DNA from: an uncultured Lachnospiraceae bacterium
GTDB taxonomy: Bacteria > Bacillota > Clostridia > Lachnospirales > Lachnospiraceae
Direction of reading: 5' to 3'
Length of the DNA: 16,215 bases
Assembly: GCA_946631935.1 (NCBI GenBank)
Contig: CAMPAP010000115.1
Location: forward strand, 1-16,215
Below the pieces are notes generated by a model, which was not told where the DNA came from, searched no databases, and saw only the letters and a program-made list of their open reading frames with translations. How positions within the stretch are numbered: the first letter of the stretch is position 1; every line of letters starts with the position of its first letter. Below, in pieces: positions 6,295 to 14,570 of this stretch. The translations under genes and the position numbers were made by a program.

Positions 6295-7044
6295 ATGAAG
6301 ATACTTGCAATAGATTCATCGGGGCTTGTGGCTTCTGCTGCGATATGGGAAGGAGAACTTCCCGCAAATGAAGGAAGGATCCTGGCTGTAAGCTCCACTG
6401 ATTATAAAAAAACACACTCACAGACACTGCTTCCCATGATAGACCATCTCTGCAGGGATACAGACTGTAAAGCGGATGACTTTGATGCCGTGGCCGTATC
6501 TGTGGGGCCGGGCTCATTTACGGGACTCAGGATAGGATCTGCAACTGCAAAAGCCATTGCCCTTGTATCGGACATTCCGGTCATAGAAGTCCCCACGCTT
6601 ATGGGACTTGCATATAATTTCTGGGGGAGTGACCGGCTTGTATGCCCTCTTATGGATGCCAGAAGAAATCAGGTCTACACGGGACTGTATGCTTTTGAAA
6701 ACGGAGATATGGTGACTGTTAAGGACCAGACCGCCACAGGTCTTGATGAGATCCTTGATGCAGTCAGGAAAGAATGCGAAAAAAAATGCAAAGGCGTGAT
6801 CTTTTTGGGAGACGGAGCGGATGCTTACAGGGAGGAGATAAAAAAACTGGCGGATTTTGATCATGTATTTGCTCCCCCGCATTTAAACAGGCAGGATGCA
6901 TCAGGTGTTGCAGTCATTGCAGCAGGGATGTACCGGGAAGGAAAAACTGTAAGCGCCGATGATCACAAACCTGTTTATCTGAGAACTTCCCAGGCCGAAA
7001 GGGAAGGCGCGAAGAACTTTGATCTTAGAAGTGTAAATTCTTAA
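6295..7044 (+). CDS. tsaB: tRNA t6A biosynthesis protein TsaB
   Basis: TsaB is the inactive ASKHA-fold partner that dimerises with TsaD and recruits TsaE for t6A formation. The 249-residue protein starts MKILAIDSSG, has the signature GPGSFTGLRIG (71-81), then PLMDARRNQVYTGLY, and ends with the conserved PVYLR segment near the C-terminus. Length is close to the usual 220-235 with a short acidic tail. It starts one base after the tsaE stop with a weak AAGAAG upstream, so translation is likely coupled. A 46-base gap without a clear signal separates it from rimI. Confidence 0.95.
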   Translation: MKILAIDSSGLVASAAIWEGELPANEGRILAVSSTDYKKTHSQTLLPMIDHLCRDTDCKADDFDAVAVSVGPGSFTGLRIGSATAKAIALVSDIPVIEVPTLMGLAYNFWGSDRLVCPLMDARRNQVYTGLYAFENGDMVTVKDQTATGLDEILDAVRKECEKKCKGVIFLGDGADAYREEIKKLADFDHVFAPPHLNRQDASGVAVIAAGMYREGKTVSADDHKPVYLRTSQAEREGAKNFDLRSVNS

Positions 7045-7090
7045 AACAATACATTCACCGGTTTTATCTTTTAGAGAAAGGGATAAAAGC

Positions 7091-7564
7091 ATGAGCGCGG
7101 AATTTTCCGGATTAAAAATAAGACGCATGGAAGTGAGCGATATAGCACCTCTTGCAAATATTGAGCAGCAGTGTTTTTCAAGACCGTGGTCTGCCAGAGA
7201 GTTCGGGCATCTTGTGGAAACAACGGATGCATTGTACCTGGTTGCCGAGGTTACAGGCGTGGACGGTTCAAGGAAGATCGTGGGTACTGCCGGAATGAGG
7301 ATAATAGGAACGGAAGGCGATATCGATAATGTTGCCGTTCTTCCCCAGTACAGGAATAAAGGCATCGCCGGTGCACTGATGGATGAGCTGCTTAAAACGG
7401 CAAGAGAAAAAGGTGCCGAGGAATTTACTCTTGAAGTAAGAGTCGGCAATGATGCCGCCATAAGGGTTTATGAAAAGGCGGGCTTTGTAAGCGAAGGGAT
7501 CAGACCCGGGTTTTATGAAGATCCGAAGGAAGATGCAAATATAATGTGGATCCGCAAAAGGTGA
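7091..7564 (+). CDS. rimI: RimI-like ribosomal protein N-acetyltransferase (GNAT)
   Basis: RimI acetylates N-terminal Ala of ribosomal protein S18 in E. coli; homologues can act on other N-termini. The 157-residue protein shows the GNAT fold: CFSRPWSAREF (28-38), the acetyl-CoA loop PQYRNKGIAGALM (85-97), LEVRVGNDAAIRVYEKAGF (114-132) and R-P-G-F-Y (138-142) followed by EDANIMW. The usual second Tyr is Phe141. ATG at 7091 has AAAGGG upstream. Position right after tsaB is the common arrangement in Firmicutes. The physiological target here is not shown by sequence. Confidence 0.9.
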   Translation: MSAEFSGLKIRRMEVSDIAPLANIEQQCFSRPWSAREFGHLVETTDALYLVAEVTGVDGSRKIVGTAGMRIIGTEGDIDNVAVLPQYRNKGIAGALMDELLKTAREKGAEEFTLEVRVGNDAAIRVYEKAGFVSEGIRPGFYEDPKEDANIMWIRKR

Positions 7565-7584
7565 TCCGCTTTTCGGAGTTTTTT
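7551..7584 (+). promoter_or_regulatory. Weak terminator-like hairpin between rimI and rnz
   Basis: TCCG (7551-7554), a bulged C and AAAAG (7556-7560) pair with CTTTTCGGA (7569-7577) around an 8-base loop; six T follow at 7579-7584, just before the rnz ATG. The 3' arm contains the rnz ribosome binding site CGGAG. It could attenuate transcription or mask the site, though half of the stem is A-T. Confidence 0.35.
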
Positions 7585-7585
7585 A

Positions 7586-8494
7586 ATGGTTGATGTAACG
7601 CTTCTCGGAACAGGGGGCATGATGCCTCTTCCATACAGGTGGCTGACCTCGCTGATGGTCAGGTATAACGGAAGTTCACTTCTGATAGACTGCGGTGAGG
7701 GAACCCAGATAGCCATGAGGGAAAGGGGCTGGAGCGCCAATCCCGTCGATGTAATCTGTTTTACACATTATCACGCAGATCATATAAGCGGGCTTCCGGG
7801 ACTGCTTCTTGACATGGCTAATTCCGACAGGACAAGCCCTGTGACGATCATCGGTCCCAAGGGACTTGCAAGAGTGGTATCAGGACTCAGGGTCATAGCA
7901 CCGGAGCTTCCTTTTGATATAGAACTTAAGGAGTTCTCGGGAGCAGGGGAAACCTATGAACTTTTCGGATACACCCTCAGATCCTTTAAAGTAAATCACA
8001 GCGTTCCGTGCTACGGGTACACATTCGAGATATCAAGGGCGGGACGTTTTGACAAGGATGCTGCCGAGGCCTGCGGTATTCCCCTTGAATACTGGGGCAG
8101 GCTTCAAAAAGGAGAGACCGTGTCCCTGGGTGATATTACATACACTCCCTCCATGGTCCTGGGGCCTTCGAGAAAAGGCATCAAAGTATCATATTGCACC
8201 GATACAAGGCCCGTGGATTCAATATCCGAAAACATAGCAGAAAGCGATCTTTGCATTCTGGAGGGAATGTACGGTGATCCTGCCGATCAGGAAAAAGCCG
8301 TAAAGAAAAAGCATATGACAATGCAGGAAGCCGCAATGCTTGCCAAGGATTCGAAAGTCAGGGAACTCTGGCTTACACATTTTTCACCTTCCCTGGGAAG
8401 GGCGGAAAGATTTGCGGATGAGATAAAGGGCATTTTTGAAAATGCAGTGATACCAAAGGACGGAAGAACGACGGAACTTAATTTTGAGGAGTAA
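7586..8494 (+). CDS. rnz: Ribonuclease Z (metallo-beta-lactamase fold)
   Basis: RNase Z cleaves tRNA precursors at the 3' end. The 302-residue protein has the N-terminal strand LLGTGGMMPLP, LIDCGEGTQIAMRE (34-46), the zinc motif HYHADH (61-66: His61, His63, Asp65, His66), later HSVPCYGYTFE, GRFDKDAAEACGIP and the distal CTDTRP and LTHFSP segments, which follow RNase Z order. It differs from the textbook HLHGDH (Tyr and Ala substitutions outside the ligands). ATG at 7586 has CGGAG 7 bases upstream, 21 bases after rimI. The neighbourhood of tRNA modification genes fits a tRNA role. Confidence 0.9.
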   Translation: MVDVTLLGTGGMMPLPYRWLTSLMVRYNGSSLLIDCGEGTQIAMRERGWSANPVDVICFTHYHADHISGLPGLLLDMANSDRTSPVTIIGPKGLARVVSGLRVIAPELPFDIELKEFSGAGETYELFGYTLRSFKVNHSVPCYGYTFEISRAGRFDKDAAEACGIPLEYWGRLQKGETVSLGDITYTPSMVLGPSRKGIKVSYCTDTRPVDSISENIAESDLCILEGMYGDPADQEKAVKKKHMTMQEAAMLAKDSKVRELWLTHFSPSLGRAERFADEIKGIFENAVIPKDGRTTELNFEE

Positions 8495-8510
8495 GACCGG
8501 GAAGGATCCC

Positions 8511-9182
8511 ATGAAGTCAAAACAGGTCAAGGTAACAATTATCATACTGGTTCTGGTTTTTGGCCTGGTCGGATATTATTCTTATCTGGCGGGGAGAGTT
8601 AAGGGCAGAAATAAGGACGCATCGATGACGGCTGTGGAAAAAGCTCTTTCCAGAGACCTTGTTTCAGATTATCCTCCAACCCCCAGAGAGGTCATGAAAT
8701 ATTACAATGAGATCATGATGTGCTATTACTCCGAAGAGGTTACGGATGAAGAGATAGAATCTCTCGGAGTCAGAGCCCGTGAGCTTTTTGACCCGGATCT
8801 TCAGGCTGCCAATGAAACCGGAACATACCTTATAAGGCTTCAAAATGACATAAATGAATTCAGGGAAGCCGGCAAAAAGATATCTAACCCTTCCGTGGCA
8901 TCATCCACCAATGTCGATTACTATGACAGGAACGGATATCAGTTTGCAAGACTTCTTTGTACATACAATATCAACGAAAACGGAACCAGCTACACTCTTA
9001 AGCAGGTATACCTTTTGAGAAAGGATTCTTCCGACAAGCGCTGGAAGATCTTCGGATGGGATCTTTTGGAAAATGTGGATCTGACCGGTGAAAAGAGTAT
9101 TGCTGCACCCGAAGGCGGAGATGCCGGATCAACCGGAGAAGATGGCAGTCTGTCATTTTCTGAAGATAGTAACGAACCATGA
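8511..9182 (+). CDS. Membrane-anchored protein of unknown function in the t6A operon
   Basis: I do not recognise the function; it resembles small Lachnospiraceae proteins with one N-terminal helix (possibly DUF6715, unverified). The 223-residue protein has one hydrophobic helix (about 8-26) after a basic start (MKSKQVK), then a predicted extracytoplasmic domain of about 160 residues rich in charged and Tyr residues (PPTPREVMKYYNEIMMCYYSEEVTDEE; DRNGYQFARLLCTYNINENGTSYTLKQVYLL), which reads like an NTF2/SnoaL-type alpha+beta fold, and an acidic Gly/Ser tail. The ATG at 8511 is chosen over one at 8484 because GGAAGGA lies 5 bases before it and the rnz gene ends at 8494. The stop overlaps tsaD by 4 bases. 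Confidence 0.8.
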   Translation: MKSKQVKVTIIILVLVFGLVGYYSYLAGRVKGRNKDASMTAVEKALSRDLVSDYPPTPREVMKYYNEIMMCYYSEEVTDEEIESLGVRARELFDPDLQAANETGTYLIRLQNDINEFREAGKKISNPSVASSTNVDYYDRNGYQFARLLCTYNINENGTSYTLKQVYLLRKDSSDKRWKIFGWDLLENVDLTGEKSIAAPEGGDAGSTGEDGSLSFSEDSNEP

Positions 9183-10240
9183 GTTTTAATACAAAAGACA
9201 ATTCTAAGCTTCTTGTTTTGGGTATAGAGTCCTCCTGCGATGAAACCGCGGCATCTGTTGTCAGAGGCTGCAGAGAGGTATTATCCAATGTCATTTATTC
9301 ACAGATAGACCTTCATACGATCTACGGAGGAGTGGTTCCGGAGATCGCATCAAGAGGCCATATCGAAAAGATCAATCAGGTAGTTAAGAGTGCGCTTGAC
9401 GAGGCGAAGGTATCGTTAAAGGACATAGATGCGATCGCTGTAACTTACGGTCCCGGCCTTGTAGGTGCTCTTCTTGTGGGTGTTGCTCATGCCAAGGCTT
9501 TAGGATGGGCAGCGGGGATTCCTGTTGTCGGAGTCAATCACATAGAAGGCCACATATGCGCCAATTACATTGACAACATATCACTTGAGCCTCCATTTAT
9601 GTGCCTGGTGGCATCAGGAGGCCATTCCCACCTTGTTAATGTGGAAGACTACGGTAAGTATGAGATAATCGCAAGAACAAGGGATGATGCGGCCGGTGAG
9701 GCTTTTGACAAAGTTGCAAGAGCCATAGGACTCGGTTATCCCGGCGGTCCCAAGATAGACAGAGAAGCCCGAAACGGAAACCCTGATGCAATATCTTTTC
9801 CCAGAGCAAATGTCAGGGAGAACGAATATGACTTTTCCTTCAGCGGACTTAAATCTGCCGTGCTTAATTATTTGAATGCATGCAATATGAAGGGTGAATC
9901 CTTTGATGTTGCTGACGTTGCGGCTTCCTTTCAAAGTGCAGCCATAGATATTCTTGTCGGTCATTCAATGCAGGCTGCTGCTGACAGAGGTGTCAAAAAA
10001 TTTGCAATAGCAGGCGGAGTCGCATCAAACAGCGCTCTGAGACAGGCACTGGAAAATGAATGCGAAAAAAGAGAAATAGAATTTATGAAGCCCTCCCCGG
10101 TATATTGCACGGATAATGCGGCAATGATAGGTGTTGCGGGCTCATATGAATATAATCTCGGATACAGAAGCGACCTTACATTAAATGCCGTTCCCAACCT
10201 GTCCATAGGGAAAAGAGAAGGAGTATCGAAAAAGTCATGA
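9179..10240 (+). CDS. tsaD: tRNA threonylcarbamoyltransferase TsaD
   Basis: TsaD is the catalytic subunit that transfers threonylcarbamoyl from TC-AMP to A37 of tRNA. The 353-residue protein starts LVLGIESSCDETAAS, has IYGGVVPEIASRGH (48-61), the metal-binding HIEGH (His121, His125), SGGHSHL (147-152), DDAAGEAFDKVAR (169-181), the KSAVLNY segment and the C-terminal GGVASN and CTDNAAMI motif with Asp312. Length is usual. The start overlaps the preceding gene (ATGA) and has no clear own ribosome binding site, so coupling is likely. ispD overlaps its end by 4 bases. TsaC/Sua5, needed to make TC-AMP, is not in the window. Confidence 0.97.
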   Translation: MSFNTKDNSKLLVLGIESSCDETAASVVRGCREVLSNVIYSQIDLHTIYGGVVPEIASRGHIEKINQVVKSALDEAKVSLKDIDAIAVTYGPGLVGALLVGVAHAKALGWAAGIPVVGVNHIEGHICANYIDNISLEPPFMCLVASGGHSHLVNVEDYGKYEIIARTRDDAAGEAFDKVARAIGLGYPGGPKIDREARNGNPDAISFPRANVRENEYDFSFSGLKSAVLNYLNACNMKGESFDVADVAASFQSAAIDILVGHSMQAAADRGVKKFAIAGGVASNSALRQALENECEKREIEFMKPSPVYCTDNAAMIGVAGSYEYNLGYRSDLTLNAVPNLSIGKREGVSKKS

Positions 10241-10995
10241 GAAAAAGAAATGCGCTTATCCTTCTTGCCGGCGGAAAAGGAAAGCGGATGGAAAGCGATA
10301 TACCCAAGCAGTTCATGAGCCTTGGGGGAAAGCCTGTGATATGGTACAGCTTAAATGCCGCACAAAGATCGGACCTTATAGACGAGATAGTAGTGGTTTC
10401 CGGTCCTGAATTTTTTTCTGATATAAGAAGCCTTTCCGAAAGAAACGGTTTTGATAAAATAAGCCATTTGGTGGAGGGCGGCGCTGAAAGATTTGTGTCT
10501 GTCATTAACGGCGTGAATGCTCTGTTTGAGTCAGGTATGGGATGTGAAGCTTTTTCAGGCACCCCCGAAGTGATCCTGATACATGATGCCGCAAGGCCTT
10601 TTATCGATGATGGGATCATAAAAAGATGCCTTGATGCGGTGAACGAAGGCACTGGCTGCGTTGCGGCCGTTCCAAGCAAAGATACGGTAAAACTTGCGGA
10701 CGAAAACTGTATGGTCACTGAGGAACCTCCCAGGAAAAACGTATGGTGCATGCAGACACCCCAGGTTTTTTATGCAGACATCCTGAAAAGAGCCTGCGAT
10801 AAGGCTTTTGAAGATTATAAGAAATGTATCGGATCATCTGATGCCGTTCCTGCCATAACAGACGATGCACAGATGGTCAGAATGTATGAAGGCGGATCCG
10901 TACGCCTTGTCATGGGCAGCTACGATAATATCAAGATCACAACCCCCGTTGATCTTGTGATCGCCGAAAAAATACTTGAAGAAAAACGAAAGTAG
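10237..10995 (+). CDS. ispD: 2-C-methyl-D-erythritol 4-phosphate cytidylyltransferase IspD
   Basis: IspD couples MEP to CTP to form CDP-ME, the third step of the MEP isoprenoid pathway, in the cytosol. The 252-residue protein has the nucleotide-binding LAGGKGKRM (10-18) and PKQF, an EGGAERF-type loop, HDAARPF, VPSKDTVKL, QTPQVF and the C-terminal GSYDNIKITTPVDL. The related TarI enzymes have HDSVRP instead of HDAARP, so IspD is favoured. The second Ala of the usual LAAG is Gly. It overlaps tsaD by 4 bases and ends 8 bases before tex. ispF, often adjacent, is not here. Confidence 0.92.
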   Translation: MRKRNALILLAGGKGKRMESDIPKQFMSLGGKPVIWYSLNAAQRSDLIDEIVVVSGPEFFSDIRSLSERNGFDKISHLVEGGAERFVSVINGVNALFESGMGCEAFSGTPEVILIHDAARPFIDDGIIKRCLDAVNEGTGCVAAVPSKDTVKLADENCMVTEEPPRKNVWCMQTPQVFYADILKRACDKAFEDYKKCIGSSDAVPAITDDAQMVRMYEGGSVRLVMGSYDNIKITTPVDLVIAEKILEEKRK

Positions 10996-11003
10996 GAAAA
11001 TTT

Positions 11004-13385
11004 ATGGACATATCGCTTAAGATCGCCGATGAACTCGGCATAAAAAAATCCCAGGTCGATGCGGCTGTGGGACTGATAGATGAAGGTAATACCATTCCTT
11101 TTATTGCAAGATACAGAAAGGAAGTGACCGGTTCATTAAACGATGAACAGCTCAGAAATCTTCATGAAAGACTTGTTTATCTGAGGAATCTCGAAGAGAA
11201 GAAAGCATCATATATTGCATCCATCGACGAGCAGGGAAAACTGACTGATGAGTTAAAGGCTAAGATCGAAGCGGCTGAAAAGCTGGTTACACTTGAAGAT
11301 CTCTACAGGCCATACAAGCAGAAAAAGAAAACAAGGGCATCCGCCGCAAAGGCGAGGGGGCTGGAACCTCTTGCAGATCATATATGGGCACAGAATGCTG
11401 CTGCACCCGTGGAAGAAGAAGCTGCAAAGTATGTTACCGGAATCATCAAGCCTGAAAATGAAACCAAGGAAGCTGCTGTAAAGGCTGCGGAAAAAGAGGT
11501 TAAGGATGTGGCTGCTGCCATCGCCGGTGCATGTGACATACTGGCAGAGAGGATTTCGGATGACGCAGATGTCAGATCTTTTATAAGAGAACTTACCGTA
11601 TCGGAAGGACTTATAGTTTCTTCCGCAAAGGATCAGGAAGCCGAGTCTGTCTATACTAATTATTACGATTACAGTGAGCCTGTTAAGAAGATAGCGGGAC
11701 ACCGGGTTCTTGCTCTTAACAGAGGTGAGGCTGAGAAGATCCTCAGCGTAAGCATTCAGGCACCTGAAGAAAATGCGATCCGATATCTTGAGAAAAAATT
11801 CATCACCTCGGATAATCCGTATACATCGCCCCTTCTTAAGGAAACTGTAAAGGATGCATATGACAGACTGATCGCACCTGCTGTTGAAAGGGATATTAGG
11901 AGTGATCTGACTTCAAAGGCAGAGGATGGAGCTATTGATGTCTTCGGAAAGAACTTAAAGCAGCTTCTCATGCAGCCTCCCGTTTCGGGATGTACCGTGC
12001 TTGGATGGGATCCTGCTTTCAGGACGGGATGTAAATTATCGGTTGTGGATCCTACGGGAAAGGTTCTTGACACTGTTGTCATTTATCCCACGGAGCCTCA
12101 GAACAAAGTCGAGGAATCGAAGAAGATCGTTAAGGCTCTTATAAAAAAATACGGGGTTAATCTGATATCCGTAGGTAACGGAACCGCGTCAAGAGAATCC
12201 GAAGCCATCATTGCGGAACTTATCAAAGAAATTCCCGAAGATCATGTTCAGTATGTGATAACAAACGAAGCGGGAGCTTCTGTGTATTCCGCAAGTGCTC
12301 TTGCGACGGAGGAGTTTCCTAATTTTGATGTAGGACAGAGAAGTGCTACATCCATTGCAAGGAGGGTTCAGGATCCTCTTGCCGAACTCGTCAAGATAGA
12401 TCCCCAGTCCATCGGAGTAGGGCAGTACCAGCATGACTGCGATCAGAAAAAACTTGCAGAAAGCCTGGGAAGCGTGGTTGAAGATGCAGTTAACAGCGTT
12501 GGGGTAGACTTAAACACCGCTTCGGCAGCGCTTTTGAAATATGTATCAGGAGTAACTCCCACACTTGCCAAAAACATCGTTACATACAGAGAAGAAAACG
12601 GAAGATTTGAATCAAGGGCACAGCTTAAGAAGGTTCCCAAGCTCGGACCAAAGGCTTTTGAACAGTGCGCAGGATTCCTCAGGATAAACGGAGGCAAAGA
12701 TCCCCTGGACCAGACATCAGTTCATCCCGAAAGCTATGCAGCCGCAAGAAAACTTCTTGAGAAAATGGGTTGTGAGATAAAGGACGAACAGGCGATCAAA
12801 GCATTTGAAATGAGCGCCGATAAGGTAAAGCTTTCGGAAGAACTGGGAATAGGTGAGATCACTCTTACGGATATTTTCCATGAGCTTGAAAAACCCGGAC
12901 GTGATCCCAGAGAAGAGATGCAGGGACCGGTTCTTCGTTCTGATGTCCTTGATATAAAGGATCTTAAGCCCGGTATGATCCTTAAGGGAACTGTAAGGAA
13001 TGTCATCGATTTCGGTGCCTTTGTTGACATCGGTGTGCACCAGGACGGACTTGTTCACATATCCCAGATGACGGATCATTATATCAAGCATCCCCTTGAA
13101 GTCGTTTCTGTAGGTGATATTGTTGAAGTCAGAGTTCTCGATGTTGATGTGGCAAAGCAGAGAATATCGCTTTCCATGAGGCTGAGTGATGATGTTTCTC
13201 CTTCGGCTTCAAAAAGTTCTCCCGCATCAAAAGATAATGCACATTCAGACAGGAAAAAGTCTTTCGATAACAGTGGGAAAAATGCGGTAAATGATCGTGG
13301 AAGAGACAGACGAAACGTCAGGGAGGAATTTGCTCCCGGAACCATAGGGTACATGCTTGCTCATCAGAATAAGAATAAAAAGTGA
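11004..13385 (+). CDS. tex: Tex-family S1 RNA-binding transcription accessory protein
   Basis: Tex is a conserved nucleic-acid-binding protein linked to transcription and RNA metabolism. The 793-residue protein begins with the Tex N-terminal helical region including TIPFIARYRKEVTGSLNDEQLR (30-51), followed by a YqgF/RNase H-like domain (about 328-470, GWDPAFRTGCKLSVVD and SVGNGTASRE), two helix-hairpin-helix units (about 500-560) and an S1 domain (about 652-727). The C-terminal tail (about 730-793) is Ser, Asn, Lys and Arg-rich and probably disordered, making it a little longer than the usual 720-780. ATG at 11004 has AGGA upstream. It follows ispD closely and precedes the permease by 21 bases. 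Confidence 0.95.
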   Translation: MDISLKIADELGIKKSQVDAAVGLIDEGNTIPFIARYRKEVTGSLNDEQLRNLHERLVYLRNLEEKKASYIASIDEQGKLTDELKAKIEAAEKLVTLEDLYRPYKQKKKTRASAAKARGLEPLADHIWAQNAAAPVEEEAAKYVTGIIKPENETKEAAVKAAEKEVKDVAAAIAGACDILAERISDDADVRSFIRELTVSEGLIVSSAKDQEAESVYTNYYDYSEPVKKIAGHRVLALNRGEAEKILSVSIQAPEENAIRYLEKKFITSDNPYTSPLLKETVKDAYDRLIAPAVERDIRSDLTSKAEDGAIDVFGKNLKQLLMQPPVSGCTVLGWDPAFRTGCKLSVVDPTGKVLDTVVIYPTEPQNKVEESKKIVKALIKKYGVNLISVGNGTASRESEAIIAELIKEIPEDHVQYVITNEAGASVYSASALATEEFPNFDVGQRSATSIARRVQDPLAELVKIDPQSIGVGQYQHDCDQKKLAESLGSVVEDAVNSVGVDLNTASAALLKYVSGVTPTLAKNIVTYREENGRFESRAQLKKVPKLGPKAFEQCAGFLRINGGKDPLDQTSVHPESYAAARKLLEKMGCEIKDEQAIKAFEMSADKVKLSEELGIGEITLTDIFHELEKPGRDPREEMQGPVLRSDVLDIKDLKPGMILKGTVRNVIDFGAFVDIGVHQDGLVHISQMTDHYIKHPLEVVSVGDIVEVRVLDVDVAKQRISLSMRLSDDVSPSASKSSPASKDNAHSDRKKSFDNSGKNAVNDRGRDRRNVREEFAPGTIGYMLAHQNKNKK

Positions 13386-13406
13386 TCTTAACTTGAAAGG
13401 CGTACT

Positions 13407-14570
13407 ATGAAAAAATTTAAGGAACTTCTTGAAAAAAACTGGTTTGCATATACATTCGCAATATGCTGCGGAGTTATTCTTTTCGTTGTTTTGACACATA
13501 TGTCGGGAATTGGAGGATTCTTTGTTGCCATCAAAGAAGTGGTTTCCCCGATTTTTTGCGGAATGGTCATGGCATACCTTATGAATCCCATATCCAATTA
13601 TTTTGAAAGAAGCTGGTTTAATAAGATCAAAAAAGAGAAGATAAGACATTCGCTCGCTGTTGTGATGACAGTGGTCGCAGTGCTTCTTGCTTTTGCTCTT
13701 TTGATGGTTGCGCTTATTCCTTCGCTTATTCAGAGCGGATCGATCCTGATAAAAAATGCTCCTTCATATCTGGAGAACCTTGATGCTACCATTGACGGAT
13801 ATACCGCAAAATACGTCAAGTACGGAATAGATACCAACAAATTCGAAGATAAGATACTTGAAAACCTTATGGAAATGGCGCAAACCATACCTGAAAACAC
13901 CGGAAAGATATTAAGTACTTCCGCAAGTGTCGGAAGCAGTATCTTTAACCTTGTTGTAGGTTTTATCATTGCGATATATATGCTTTCCGGAAAAGAAGGA
14001 TTTAAATCCGGAATAGCACGCTTCAGACATGCCATCATGAGTGACAAGGCTTATAATGCGCACAATGCTTTTTGGAAAAAATGTCATGAGATCCTGATAA
14101 GGTTCATTGGTTACGATATCCTTGACGGGCTTATCATAGGTATCGTCAATGCAATACTTATGCTTATTTTCAGAATGCCCTATGTATCCCTTATTTCAGT
14201 TATAGTAGGCGTCACAAATCTTCTTCCCACATTCGGTCCCATAATAGGTGCTGTTATCGGTGCATTTATCCTTGTACTGGTGGATCCCATGGCTGCATTC
14301 ATATTCCTTATATTCACATGCGTGATACAGCTTTTTGACGGATATATCTTAAAGCCCAGACTCTTCAGCGGTTCGCTTGGAGTGCCTGCGGCATGGATCC
14401 TTATCTCCATAGTTGTCGGAGGAAAGCTTTTTGGCGCGGCAGGAATCGCTTTAGCCATTCCTTTTGCCGCGATCATCTCGTTCATTTATGAAGAGCTTGT
14501 CCTTCCGCTTTTGCTGAAACGCAAGCATAAAAACGAAAAAGCCGGAAAACCGGAAGAGGTGGATGCATGA
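13407..14570 (+). CDS. AI-2E family transporter (PerM/YhhT-type)
   Basis: The 387-residue integral membrane protein belongs to the AI-2E family (PF01594), whose members include TqsA (AI-2 export in E. coli) and sodium/proton antiporters; the substrate here cannot be read from sequence. Membrane segments lie near 13-31, 43-60, 81-107, 178-195, 235-256, 258-292, 296-312 and 328-368, with a soluble helical region at about 110-175. Family motifs are NLLPTFGPIIGA (271-282) and GYILKPRLFSGSLGV (312-326), then VGGKLFGAAGIALAIPF (337-353). GAAAGG precedes the ATG. The last 15 residues are basic, and the stop overlaps the lipoprotein gene by 4 bases. Confidence 0.9.
   Translation: MKKFKELLEKNWFAYTFAICCGVILFVVLTHMSGIGGFFVAIKEVVSPIFCGMVMAYLMNPISNYFERSWFNKIKKEKIRHSLAVVMTVVAVLLAFALLMVALIPSLIQSGSILIKNAPSYLENLDATIDGYTAKYVKYGIDTNKFEDKILENLMEMAQTIPENTGKILSTSASVGSSIFNLVVGFIIAIYMLSGKEGFKSGIARFRHAIMSDKAYNAHNAFWKKCHEILIRFIGYDILDGLIIGIVNAILMLIFRMPYVSLISVIVGVTNLLPTFGPIIGAVIGAFILVLVDPMAAFIFLIFTCVIQLFDGYILKPRLFSGSLGVPAAWILISIVVGGKLFGAAGIALAIPFAAIISFIYEELVLPLLLKRKHKNEKAGKPEEVDA

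Noticed and set aside
5814..6398. A 194-codon minus-strand open frame opposite tsaE
   Set aside because: The plus strand encodes TsaE with all its motifs; the reverse frame gives no recognisable domain and has no ribosome binding site.
6901..7461. A 186-codon minus-strand open frame opposite tsaB and rimI
   Set aside because: It spans two well-supported plus-strand genes and its Ser/Leu/Pro-rich translation is typical of an antisense shadow.
10176..10751. A 191-codon minus-strand open frame opposite ispD
   Set aside because: It is the complement of conserved IspD motifs, with no start signal.
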